Origin: JBMYQA01 sp049600855
Lineage (GTDB): Bacteria; Bacteroidota; Bacteroidia; Cytophagales; Flammeovirgaceae
Length of the DNA stretch: 36,031 bases
NCBI GenBank assembly: GCA_049600855.1
Contig: JBMYQA010000025.1
Coordinates: 1 to 36,031, forward strand
Direction of reading: 5' to 3'
Positions 15,871 to 26,000 of this stretch are shown piece after piece (position 1 is the stretch's first letter; the number at the start of each line of letters is the position of its first letter). Under the pieces are notes generated by a model. That model was not told where the DNA came from. It saw nothing but the letters and a program-made list of their open reading frames with translations, and did not search any database. Both the position numbers and the translations under genes were made by a program.

Positions 15871-16509
15871 CTAGTTCGTAGAATTACTGTGCATTAAAGG
15901 CTTTTTTTCACCTGCCTGAATCTCAATATCTAAATAGTTTTCTCGGGGGGGAATTGGGCAAATGTAAAAATCATTATACGCACAATAAGGATTGTATGCC
16001 ATGTTAAAATCGATCATACAAGTAGTTTTACCTGGTTCAATATCCACATACCTCCCGCCTCCATAAGTCTCATTTCCTGAACTTAAATCTTTAAAAAACA
16101 AATGAAGCATTTTCTTATTCACCTGATCGGCTTTTTTTAATAATACCACTTCATGCTCTTTTCCCATTAACTGGAAAGTCGCTTTAGCCCAACGAATGTA
16201 TTGCTCTACGCCTCCATCTTTCGTGGTTTTTAAATTAATGACCTCATTCTCATCTAACCGCTCCAAATCAGCTTGTATGCGCATCGCAGGATTAGGTGCA
16301 TAATAAGATAAACTATCAAAAATCAATTTTTGCTTTTTATCTAAAGGCGAATCGTCATGAGATTTAAAACGGATATTTTTATCTTGACGAAACGTTTCTA
16401 TTTCTGTTAAATAACCTGAGTTGATCTGTTCTCCAGTAAAAGAATAGTAAATGACTAATGCGACTACCGCAACTACGCCAAAGAATAAGATTTGATTGGG
16501 TTTAATCAT
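15871..16509 (-). CDS. DUF1684-family exported protein
   Basis: 212 residues with an N-terminal membrane anchor/signal (residues 6-25, QILFFGVVAVVALVIYYSFT). The family signature is YNPYCAYNDFYICPIPPREN followed by YLDIEIQAGEK, together with VDIEPGKTTCMIDFNMAYNP upstream, which is typical of DUF1684 (PF07920), a family of unknown function in Bacteroidota and Actinobacteria. The region around ENYLDIEIQAGEKK is the usual C-terminal end. It is 17 nt downstream of the 185-aa exported protein and likely forms an operon with it. Confidence 0.85.
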   Translation of the reverse strand: MIKPNQILFFGVVAVVALVIYYSFTGEQINSGYLTEIETFRQDKNIRFKSHDDSPLDKKQKLIFDSLSYYAPNPAMRIQADLERLDENEVINLKTTKDGGVEQYIRWAKATFQLMGKEHEVVLLKKADQVNKKMLHLFFKDLSSGNETYGGGRYVDIEPGKTTCMIDFNMAYNPYCAYNDFYICPIPPRENYLDIEIQAGEKKPLMHSNSTN

Positions 16510-16526
16510 GGCTTGAAATGAAAAGT

Positions 16527-17084
16527 TTATTTGTCCTTAACAACAGCAGAATCCATCATTTGTTTAATCGTACCTTGCCAATGTTTACGCAGCGCAATAG
16601 GGCAAGAGAAACTAAATATCATCACCTTATTTCCTACAATGGTATACTGAATGTAATTATACTTTTTTAAAGAACCTTTATCTTCCAACATCACGCGTAC
16701 TGGCTTCACAGCTGATGTAAATTCAAATACAGCAAACTGATTTCCCCCAATGTCTTTGATTGACTCCTGTATAAATTCAACCTCGCTATGGGTACTCAAT
16801 AATGTTGACTTGTAAAAGCTCTGCAACATCCCTAAATCATTCTTAGACCAACGGGTTGCAGAAATATTCAAGGCCATGTTTCCTTGTGATTGAATGTCTT
16901 TATACATGACGATGGGCTGGCGGTAAGTAAGTACTTCCTTTTTCATATCCTCTTCCGTCATGGTAATAAAACTTTCGGGAAGTAACATGGTTACCCCATC
17001 GGTCAATTTGCGCTTCTTCAATTTTGGAGTATTGGTAAACGCAAGAAGTGGTAAAATTAATAAAGCCAAAACAGCGATTCTCAT
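16527..17084 (-). CDS. Small exported protein of unknown function (DcrB/PsbP-like fold possible)
   Basis: 185 residues. The signal peptide is at 1-17 (MRIAVLALLILPLLAFT). The mature part has the order of strands and helices seen in DcrB/PsbP-like domains (LTDGVTMLLPESFITMTEEDM, then MALNISATRW, LQSFYKSTLL, YTIVGNKVMIFSFSCP, and a C-terminal helix ending MMDSAVV), but this is fold-level inference only. It is the first gene of a two-gene minus-strand operon with the DUF1684 gene. A -7-like element is at 17107-17114. Confidence 0.65.
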   Translation of the reverse strand: MRIAVLALLILPLLAFTNTPKLKKRKLTDGVTMLLPESFITMTEEDMKKEVLTYRQPIVMYKDIQSQGNMALNISATRWSKNDLGMLQSFYKSTLLSTHSEVEFIQESIKDIGGNQFAVFEFTSAVKPVRVMLEDKGSLKKYNYIQYTIVGNKVMIFSFSCPIALRKHWQGTIKQMMDSAVVKDK

Positions 17085-17106
17085 GATTTCTATATTAATG
17101 AGGTTG

Positions 17107-17114
17107 CAAAATTA
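17107..17114 (-). promoter_or_regulatory. Candidate -7 element for the exported-protein operon
   Basis: TAATTTTG (17114-17107 on the minus strand) fits TAnnTTTG, 22 nt before the ATG at 17084. There is no TTG at the expected -33 distance. Confidence 0.35.
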
Positions 17115-17323
17115 AATGATCCTAATCAAATAGGAGATAGAATTTGATGTTGTTTCAATAATTTGCAATCCTAATGCCAATTCATTGGGGGGATTTAAAA
17201 TAGATCATCGCAGGGTAAACAGAAGAACAAAATTGCGGGGTGTTTCTGATTACCTGCTTAAATTAGTTAATTTAGACAATCTCCAAAAAGAAGGAGAAGT
17301 TTTCAACACTAACCAATTAAACA

Positions 17324-17782
17324 ATGGAAAAGAAACGGATCGCAATATTCCCAGGTTCATTTGATCCTTTTACTAAAGGACACGAAGATATCGCCAGACG
17401 AGGTGCCCAAATATTTGATGAGTTAGTGATTGGGATTGGGCATAATACGAAGAAACAGCGTTATTTTCCTTTAGAACAAACCATTGAAAAAATCAGGGGA
17501 ATTTTTATTGATCAACCCAATGTAAAAGTTGAGCCCTATCAAATCTTAACGGTTCAATTTGCCCAACAACACCAAGCTCAATACATTTTAAGGGGTTTGC
17601 GAAATACCACTGACTTCGAATATGAAAACAGCATTGCCCAAGCCAACCGCCAAATCTTCCCTGATCTTGAAACGGTATTTCTGATCACCTCGCCCATGTA
17701 TGCACACATTAGCTCTAGCATTATACGCGAAATGCATAAGTTTGGTCAAGACCTTAAAGGCTTTATGCCTTATGACCTTTAA
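17324..17782 (+). CDS. coaD: Phosphopantetheine adenylyltransferase
   Basis: 152 residues, the usual CoaD length. It transfers AMP from ATP to 4'-phosphopantetheine, the fourth step of coenzyme A synthesis. Seen motifs: FPGSFDPFTKGHEDIARRG (nucleotidyltransferase T/HxGH motif), IGIGHNTKKQRYFPLEQ, ILRGLRNTTDFEYENSIAQANR and the C-terminal ISSSIIREM. An AGAAGGAGAAG stretch about 25 nt upstream is purine-rich but too far to be a standard ribosome-binding site. It appears monocistronic. Confidence 0.95.
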   Translation: MEKKRIAIFPGSFDPFTKGHEDIARRGAQIFDELVIGIGHNTKKQRYFPLEQTIEKIRGIFIDQPNVKVEPYQILTVQFAQQHQAQYILRGLRNTTDFEYENSIAQANRQIFPDLETVFLITSPMYAHISSSIIREMHKFGQDLKGFMPYDL

Positions 17783-18324
17783 ACTATTGGATAAATCCAA
17801 GGGAATTCATCCATAAAAAATAATCATACATATTCTTGTATAAATCCATACATCTACTCATAAAATGGGTTTACTGTGCTAGATTTATGATTTTTAACGT
17901 TTGTCTATTAACTTTATTAGCTATTTTTGTGCAAAAGTATCGCTATTAGAAAGGCTTACTTTATCAATTATTTGAGAAAAACACAGGATTCTCTAGTGAT
18001 AATTCTGCTGATTTCTTCAGAAAGCTGTTCCATGATTACTCATGAACAACGCTAGGTGATTGTAATCACTACATGCATAAAATCAATAATTCATTGGTTT
18101 ATGTAATTATAATTTTTGTTGAACGCTCAACTTCTATTTTTCTATATTGGGATTTAAGAGATTGTTTTGAAATTAGTCGTGAAGTTTTTTAGTAGTGTGA
18201 ATTTTTCCAACTTTTGAAGTGCTAGATGAGCATTTTAGTAACGAAGACAGCTGGAAAAAGTCGCCTAAAAAAATCAAGAATATATTTTCAAACAGGCTCT
18301 AAGAAGTTGTAAAAATATATACAT
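17783..18324 (+). promoter_or_regulatory. 542-bp intergenic region with promoter and long leader of ricT
   Basis: TTTG (17900-17903), an 18-nt spacer and TATTTTTG (17922-17929) form a full Bacteroidota promoter. If used, the transcript has a leader of about 390 nt before the ATG at 18325, with a GTGATT/AATCAC hairpin near 18056-18069 and no ORF of note. A 12-mer CAAACAGGCTCT (18289-18300) is shared with the inverted repeat at 34961-35018. I see no known riboswitch or ncRNA family. A TTGGAT/ATCCAA palindrome at 17787-17800 follows coaD. Confidence 0.55.
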
Positions 18325-19896
18325 ATGGGATGTGGCGTATGCTCTTCTGATACAGGAGGAGGAGCTCCAGCTGGTTGTAAAAACAACGGAGGCTGTATGA
18401 CTGGAGGGTGCAATAAATTAAATAGTTTTGATTGGCTTGGCAACATGTCATTGCCAGGTATTGATCCCTTCGAGATTGTAGAAGTGCGATTTAAAGGAGG
18501 CCGTAAAGGTTTTTATCGCAATATAAACCGTTTATTTCTCTCTTCAGGCGACCCCGTTGTTGTTGAAGCACAAACAGGTCATCATGTCGGTTTTGTTGCC
18601 ATACAAGGTGAGCTTGTGCGTTTACAAATGCGCAAAAAGAAGGTCAAAGAAGACGATGAACTTCCTATCATTTATCGCATTGCTACAGAACGCGACTTAG
18701 AGCGATTGGTAGAAACTCGCAAACGGGAACTACCAACGATGTACCGCACACGACAGATCGTAAAAGAAATCGGTCTGGATATGAAACTCTCTGATGTAGA
18801 ATACCAAGCTGATAATACCAAAGCTACATTTTACTATTCAGCAGATGAGCGCGTTGACTTTCGAGAGTTGATTAAAGTATTGGCTAGTGAGTTTAAAATA
18901 CGCGTAGAAATGCGCCAAATCAGCTTGCGCCAAGAAGCAAGTCGTATTGGAGGTATTGGTTCATGTGGACGTGAATTGTGCTGTTCTACTTGGCTTACAG
19001 AGTTCCAAAGCGTATCTACAGGAGCCGCACGCTATCAAAACTTATCCTTAAACCCCAATAAGCTTTCAGGGCAATGTGGTCGCTTAAAGTGCTGTCTAAA
19101 TTATGAATTAGAAACGTATCAGGATGCACTTTTAGATATTCCTAAAGTAGATAAACCCTTACTGATTGAGCGAGGAGAAGCTACACTTCAAAAGGTAGAT
19201 ATCTTTAAAAAGCAACTGTGGTTTAGTTTCGAAAATGATAGTAATTGGTATCCTGTAACCGCCAAACGAGTCATTCAAATTATGGAGATGAATGAACAGG
19301 GTAAAAAGGCTGAAACATTAGAGGAAGTTATTATTCCAGAAATAGAAAAGCCCAAGAAAGGCAATAAGAATAAATCAAGCTCAAGAAGATCTGCCAAAAA
19401 GAATACAACCTCCGTTAAGGCAGAAGCTAAAAAAGGACAGCAAAAGTCTAGCAATACTAGAACAGAGAAACAAAAAGACATTAATGCGAAGGACGCTAGT
19501 TCTCAAAAAGCGGTCTCAAAGCAACGTAATCAAAAAGCACCTCAACAAAAAGCTACTAGTGGGCAGCAAAAACAAGGCCCTAACCAACAAAAAGCAGGTG
19601 GAGGGCAGCAGAAGCAGACGGGGCAACAAGCCAAGCAAAATAGAGGAAATAACGCTAATCGGCAAAAAGGCAAAGCGGTGGTTAAGCCAAATCAAGGGAA
19701 TCAAGATAGAAGGGGAAACCCAAGAGGAAAGAAAAAGGTAAATAATCAGAATGCGCCTAAAAAGAATGTAAAATCAGCAAATCAGAACGATCAGGTAAAT
19801 AACCCTCCTACTAATAATGGAGATAAGCCTAAACGTCCGTTTAAGCGAAGAAGGAATAATAATCGAAAGAAAACTCCCCCTAAAAAAGAAGAGTAA
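18325..19896 (+). CDS. ricT: RicT/PSP1-domain protein with Cys-rich N-terminus and basic tail
   Basis: 523 residues. The N-terminus MGCGVCSSDTGGG has five Cys (3, 6, 18, 24, 29) that could hold a metal or Fe-S cluster. Residues about 50-300 are the PSP1/YaaT domain (EVRFKGGRKGFYRN, then SCGRELCCSTW with C214/C219/C220 and GQCGRLKCCLNYE with C251/C256/C257), as in RicT, part of the RicAFT complex with a [4Fe-4S] cluster that in Bacillus affects RNA processing and phosphorelay control. Beyond about residue 340 the protein is a low-complexity Lys/Gln/Asn/Arg-rich tail of about 180 residues, predicted disordered and suited to RNA binding. The tail is longer than typical RicT proteins. A terminator follows. 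Confidence 0.88.
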   Translation: MGCGVCSSDTGGGAPAGCKNNGGCMTGGCNKLNSFDWLGNMSLPGIDPFEIVEVRFKGGRKGFYRNINRLFLSSGDPVVVEAQTGHHVGFVAIQGELVRLQMRKKKVKEDDELPIIYRIATERDLERLVETRKRELPTMYRTRQIVKEIGLDMKLSDVEYQADNTKATFYYSADERVDFRELIKVLASEFKIRVEMRQISLRQEASRIGGIGSCGRELCCSTWLTEFQSVSTGAARYQNLSLNPNKLSGQCGRLKCCLNYELETYQDALLDIPKVDKPLLIERGEATLQKVDIFKKQLWFSFENDSNWYPVTAKRVIQIMEMNEQGKKAETLEEVIIPEIEKPKKGNKNKSSSRRSAKKNTTSVKAEAKKGQQKSSNTRTEKQKDINAKDASSQKAVSKQRNQKAPQQKATSGQQKQGPNQQKAGGGQQKQTGQQAKQNRGNNANRQKGKAVVKPNQGNQDRRGNPRGKKKVNNQNAPKKNVKSANQNDQVNNPPTNNGDKPKRPFKRRRNNNRKKTPPKKEE

Positions 19897-19919
19897 TCGT
19901 TATTCTTGAAAATTAAAAG

Positions 19920-19955
19920 CAGTACCAGAATGAGTTTTTTTGGTACTGTTTTTTT
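19920..19955 (+). terminator. Terminator of ricT
   Basis: CAGTACCA (19920-19927) pairs with TGGTACTG (19941-19948), followed by a T-run. It lies 23 nt after the ricT stop. Confidence 0.85.
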
Positions 19956-19998
19956 ATGGGAATAAGTTAAAAAACAGGATGCTCCCAAGCTATAAACA

Positions 19999-20068
19999 AA
20001 TAAAGGCTACCTCGAAAGGCAGCCTTTATTCGTTGCTAAACAATACTCCAGCAGCTAACTGGAGTATT
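19999..20068 (-). terminator. Two tandem hairpins ending the giant gene
   Basis: AATACTCCAG/CTGGAGTATT (20042-20068, 10 bp, 7-nt loop) and AATAAAGGCT/AGCCTTTATT (19999-20030, 10 bp, 13 bp with a G-U pair) lie 7 and 45 nt past the stop codon at 20075. The second is followed on the minus strand by a T-rich stretch. Confidence 0.75.
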
Positions 20069-20074
20069 TATTTA

Positions 20075-23000
20075 TTAATGCTTCATTAGTCTTCGAGTAA
20101 TGAAACCATTCTCGCTTGAAATGCGCAAGATGTAAACACCAGACTGTTTACCATTCAAATCAACTACACGTTGTAGTGTAACTCCACTCTTCATGTAGTC
20201 CTCGATATCCATAGATCTACCAGCTACATCGAACAACTCAAATGTGAGTTTACCACTATAGCTATTATCCATTCGGACATTGAAGATGCCAGTACTAGGG
20301 TTAGGACTTACCATTGTCGTGCTTTCTAATAGCTCATCAATAGTAGCCGATACTAGTCCTGAAACTGCCACATTTGACATTGCAGTTGAATTAAGGTTAT
20401 TCAATTCATCAATAGATACTGCTACTACAAAGTATGCATAAGATACAGTAGCTGTCACTTCAGTATCAATATGCGTCTCCGTATTCGCAGGGAATAAGGT
20501 ATCGCCTGTAGCCGGGTTTACTACCGGCTCAAAGTTACCAGTTCCTGCAACTGACTTGTAGATGATGTATGCATCTTCTACTGTTGAATTATCCGTCCAA
20601 TCCAATGTTACCTCAGGAGTAGCCCCTGTTGTAGAAGGAGTTGCGATCAAATCAGTAGGCGCAGCTGGCGGAGTAATAAACTTAATCTCATTCGAATAAG
20701 GACTCTCAATTACATAATCAAAACTATCATGTAATCTTCTCGTCGCTTTAACACGGTACTGGAACGCTCCTTCGCCAAGCGGGAAGTCTCTAGTCATCGC
20801 ATCTCCTGAAACCGTAGACTCTTCTGCTAAAATTGTAGCAAAATTATCTTGGGAAACTTGAATGACAAATTTAGTACCGTTGTAATGAGGCTCTCCGCGC
20901 ATCCAATTTGCAATAAACCCTTCAGAAGTTACCTGAGTAGGATCAAGCGCAGTTGGTGTATGCGGACGTATCAAAACAGGCTCAGAGTTAGAAGACCTTG
21001 TCACTACATCACCACATTTACCACGTACACTGTAGAGGTATGAGATGTTAGGATCTGGTGTAATTACAATAGAGTTGTTTTGAATTCCACTGATAACTTG
21101 TATTGTATCATTGAATCCATATCGGATGAGGAACACCTCATACTCTTCTGCACCAACCAGTTCGTTCCAGCTTAACTCTGCACTAGTAGTAGTGATGTTT
21201 ATAGCAGGATTTGCCACAATTGAATCTAACAGCACACAAGCTCTGAATTCACAGTTTGCTTCATTGCCGTAGGCATCAGAAACATCCCAAGCTTGCTCAT
21301 ATACGCCTCGACCAATTTTAGTACCACTTTCAATTCCACTGAAATCTACTGCAGGACCTGTATGAAGATTGATAATCCAGTCGAAACCAGCAAATCCGAA
21401 ATCATCTAAGTCACCAAATATACAAGCATTGAGGTAACTATTATCAGCTCGGTTTTGATTAGGCTGAGAGGCTACATAGAAGAATGAAGCATCATTCGCT
21501 GAACCATCAGAAACAATCTCTACTACTAAAGCAGAATCGATATCTACCGTATAGTCTACTGGGAATGTGAAGAAGAATTCATCATCCTCTTCCATATCAG
21601 CAGTTACAGTATGTACTAAACGGAAGCTTGCAGGATCGAGCGGATCATTGATATCATATTTGTACAGATTCAATGTAGCTACTTGATCAGAAACAGCCGT
21701 TTGGATACCTACTTCTACTTCATCAATGTAGATTTGCTCTCCATCCATTTCGAAATCATTTTGGAAATCGAAGATTCTCAAGAATCCATGAGCACCACCT
21801 GGACAAGTAGGCAGGCCACGATCTTCCAATGTTTGATCACCCGAATACGTTACTAATTGTAAGTTATCCGTAATTGTTGGCACCATGTAGTCAAGTGTCA
21901 CACTATCCAACGACGAACTAATTAAGAAAACAGTATCCGTAGGACAATCCTCAATTTCAGGGAGTTCTTCGTCAGTTACTAATACTGATTGGGTACATTC
22001 GTCAACAAAATCGCCTCCGAAAATCGCCCAATCTAAGTTGGTATAACCCACTAAGAAATCACCACTTGCATCGTCTGTTCCTGTCCAAGAGTTTACGAGG
22101 ATTTCAGAACCTGTGCCATTATTGATAGTTGGAGAAGTAACCATCACACTAGATGCGATATCGTCACCTGGATCAGTAGTTAATACCAAATCATCTGCAC
22201 AATCAATATTCACAAGGTCTGCACGCTCTACCACACGGAAGCGGTCAACACCCATACCTTCTTGAACAAAGCTTAGGTCACTACCAAATGCAATACGTAG
22301 TAATACGATAGATTCACCAGCTAAATCATATGCTGCATGACTTGCGGTAATCCAAGTACCACCGGTACTACCTGTCCAACCGTCACCATTACCACCTGTC
22401 CAATCAAGTACAGGAGAAGAACCCGGTAGCGGAGCAGGTGTATTTACATTATACCAGTTTGTGAAATCACCAAGCTCACCAATGTTTTGCCAAGTACGCC
22501 CATTATCAATTGAAGACTGCATTACTGCTGCATCATAACCACCTTCAATATCGATGTTGAAGTCAAACAAGACAACAGGTTCGTTCAATGATGAGAAGTC
22601 GAATATTGGTCCAAAAATGAATGACTCTTCAAAGTTTTGATAATCGCCATCTAAATTGGTTACCCAAGCTTCGTTACCATCAGAAGCGTCACTGATATTA
22701 CCACCAGCAGGTACACCCCATTCCCAAGAGTTAACATCACTCTCAGATTTCGTTCTCCAGCCATTAGGACCACCTTCGAAGCTTTCTACATAAGGATACG
22801 TATCAACAATACCAGGGTGCGTAAAGTTATACCTTAGCGTATCATTTAATCGATCCTCATCATTTGCAAGATCTGTATAAATTTCGAAATCGTAGCTTCC
22901 TGTAGGATCTGATACATCTACCAATTGAGAGAATACAAATGTTCTTGTTTCTCCTGATGCTAAATCGCCAGGAACAATACCTGTTACCGGAGTTCCGCCA

Positions 23001-26000
23001 TTTACTGTAAAGGCTACAGGAATGTCAGTTTGTGTTTGGAAACCAGCATTTTCAACTTCAATTTCCACCACTTCCTGACCTGGAACGAACGGATCAATTT
23101 CTGTGAAGTCAGAAACGGTTACGTCATGATCCAAGATATCGAATACTTCGACATCATCAATCGCCATATCACCAGTAAATCCGTCAGCGCGTGTTGCTCG
23201 GAACAATACGCTAAATACATCACCAGTTAAGAAATCAACAGGAACGTATCCAGTATATGTATATGGAGCCTCTGCAGACCCGTGTTCCGCACCCGTTAAG
23301 GTCATTACAGTGGTATAGGTATTAGAAGCGACATCGTGAACAATTACTTCTAAATCACCCATATCCGCACCAAATCTGTGATAGTTGAATGACATGGTAG
23401 GATGTAAGAATCCTGTTACGTCGAATCCAGGGGTATACAATTTGGTGACATCACCTACTGTAGCGAAACTTGCTTCCGTATACATGTAAGTGTCTCCTGG
23501 ATCACTCACATCATCACTTGGACCTGTACTACCTGAAGTAGTTTCACCTTGACCAGTTTGCCACGTATAATTTGTAGTTGCAAAGATGAACCACTCATCC
23601 AACTCACCTGAAGGGTTATTCGCAGGATCACTTTCGAAGTTCTCTAAGTAATCAGCACCAGCAATCACATCAAGTGTATGCAAGAAACCTTCAAACAAGT
23701 TGTTATTCAATAAATCGTCAGGGGTTAGGATTTCGATTTCGACATCGTGATTCCCTAAGGCAGATAAATCTGCTGTAGTTGTGAATGGGAAATCGATTTC
23801 TTCACCTGGAGCAAGTGTACCTGTAAATGTTTCTTGTACAGGTGTTCCACCATCAATCGAATATTGAATATCAAAGTTAGAGGCATCGTTAATACCGTTG
23901 TTTTTCAATTTCGCCAATATGGTTGTAGTAGCCGAGTAAACACCAGCTTCTTCCATACCTAAGCCTTCTACGGATACGTCATCTGTAACATCTTTAATGA
24001 GTACATCATCAATACCTACACCATCGAAGTTAGATGGGAAGAAGAACAAGGCATCAGCACCCATTACCACACGGAATTGGATACAAGATACACCGGCAAA
24101 CTGAGGAAGTAACAATTGAGCGGTTAACCACTCACCAGAACCATCATTCCAAGCATCACCATTACCACCAGAGAATGCTAAGGTAGGTCCAACATTACCA
24201 TTGTACCAGTTAAACCCATCACCTCCAAGTTGACCAACATTTTGCCAAGAAGCACCTTCATCTACAGAAGACTGTAATGACACACCGTCAAATCCAGTTT
24301 CCGTATCGTACCAGATGGCAAATCGGATCACAGGATTTGCTAAGCTTGTGAAATCGAAGAATGGAGAATTTAGGTAAGATTGCTCACTATCGAGGTAAGG
24401 GCCATCCAAGTCCGTTACCCAAGCTTCGTTACCCTCAGCCGCGCTGTTAATAACAGATCCATCTGGCTCACCATGTTCCCAAGTATTAATTCCATTTTCA
24501 GAAGTGGTATACCAAAAACCGTCAGAGCCCTCAAAGCCTTCCGAATAAGGGAAGGCAGCTAATAGTGGTACACTTAAGATTTCAAGTTCTAAGGTATCAT
24601 TTGCTACAATTGGATCAAGATTATCAATATAAGCACGAACCGAACGAATTCCTGGCGTTGAAAGATCAGCTGTAGCGGTAAAGGTGTAATCCACTGATCC
24701 ACCCACAGGCACTACTACATTTAAGTCTTCACCACCAGCAGTTACATCAACACCGTCAACTTCAAGGTAAATCTTTGTAGAATTCGCAGCTAAATCTTGA
24801 ACCCCTTTATTTTCTACAGTAACGGTGATTACCTCGCTATCTGAGAACTTACCATCGCTAGGTAAATTAGAATCAACTACACCAATCTCAGTAGGCGCGT
24901 CTAAAATGGTCACATTATCAAATGCAAAACCGTCTAATGTAACAGAGAAGTCAGCACCAAGTACTACTCGGAATCTTACGCTAGGTTCACCAGCTAATTC
25001 AGGCAATTCATGAATAGCAGTCAAATAACCACCGCTACCATCAATCTCATCACCCGTCCAAGCATCACCATTACCACCAGAGAAGCCTAAGGCCCCGCCA
25101 GTACCGTTATACCAATTGATGCCACTGGTAAGTGAACCAACATTCTCCCACGTTTCGCCGCAGTCTAAAGTATATTGAAGTGCTGCTCCATCGAAATCGG
25201 CTTCAATTTCCCACCAAACATCAAATACCACGAATGGATTCACGACAGCAGAGAAATCGAAGAACGGAGAAGCTACCCATGATTCTTCAAAGTTGTTGTA
25301 AGAACCAAACAAGTCTGTTACCCAAGCTTCAGTACCATCAGAAGCACCATTGATCACACCTTTATTTGGTGTTCCTAATTCCCATGAGCTGTTTTCACCA
25401 GCAGCAGACCAGAAGCCAGCATCAGCTTCAAAGCTTTCATTGTAAGGGAATGTGGAAATTGTAGGTAACGTAAGTACTTCGATTTCGAAGGTATCATTTC
25501 CTACAAAATCATCCGCATCTAACCAAACTCTAACCGTATGAGGACCAATTGCAGATAAATCTACCGTAAAGTCCGAATCAAATGATTGCTCATCACCAAC
25601 TACTAATGGGCCAGTAACGGTCGTTGTTCCGGCAACCATACCATCTACTTCAACCGTGAAGTTAAAGTTAGACATGTCATTTAACCCATCGTTAGCGATT
25701 AAGACTGGTACAGTTACAGCATCATCAAAGTTTTTCTCTTCGAGTAATAAGATGTCATTGATACCTAAGTTATCGGTCACATCAATTACTTGAACATTAT
25801 CAAATGCAAAACCTTCGCGTTCTTCAATGTTGTCAGAAGCCATCAAGATTCTGAATCGTACAGAAGGTTCACCAACTAAGAATGATAAATCTAGGAATGC
25901 GGGAAGATAGCCACCGCTACCATCAGCACCATCACCAGACCAAGCGTCACCATTACCATCAAACTGATCTAATACGTTTTGACCAAATGGGTTACTATTC

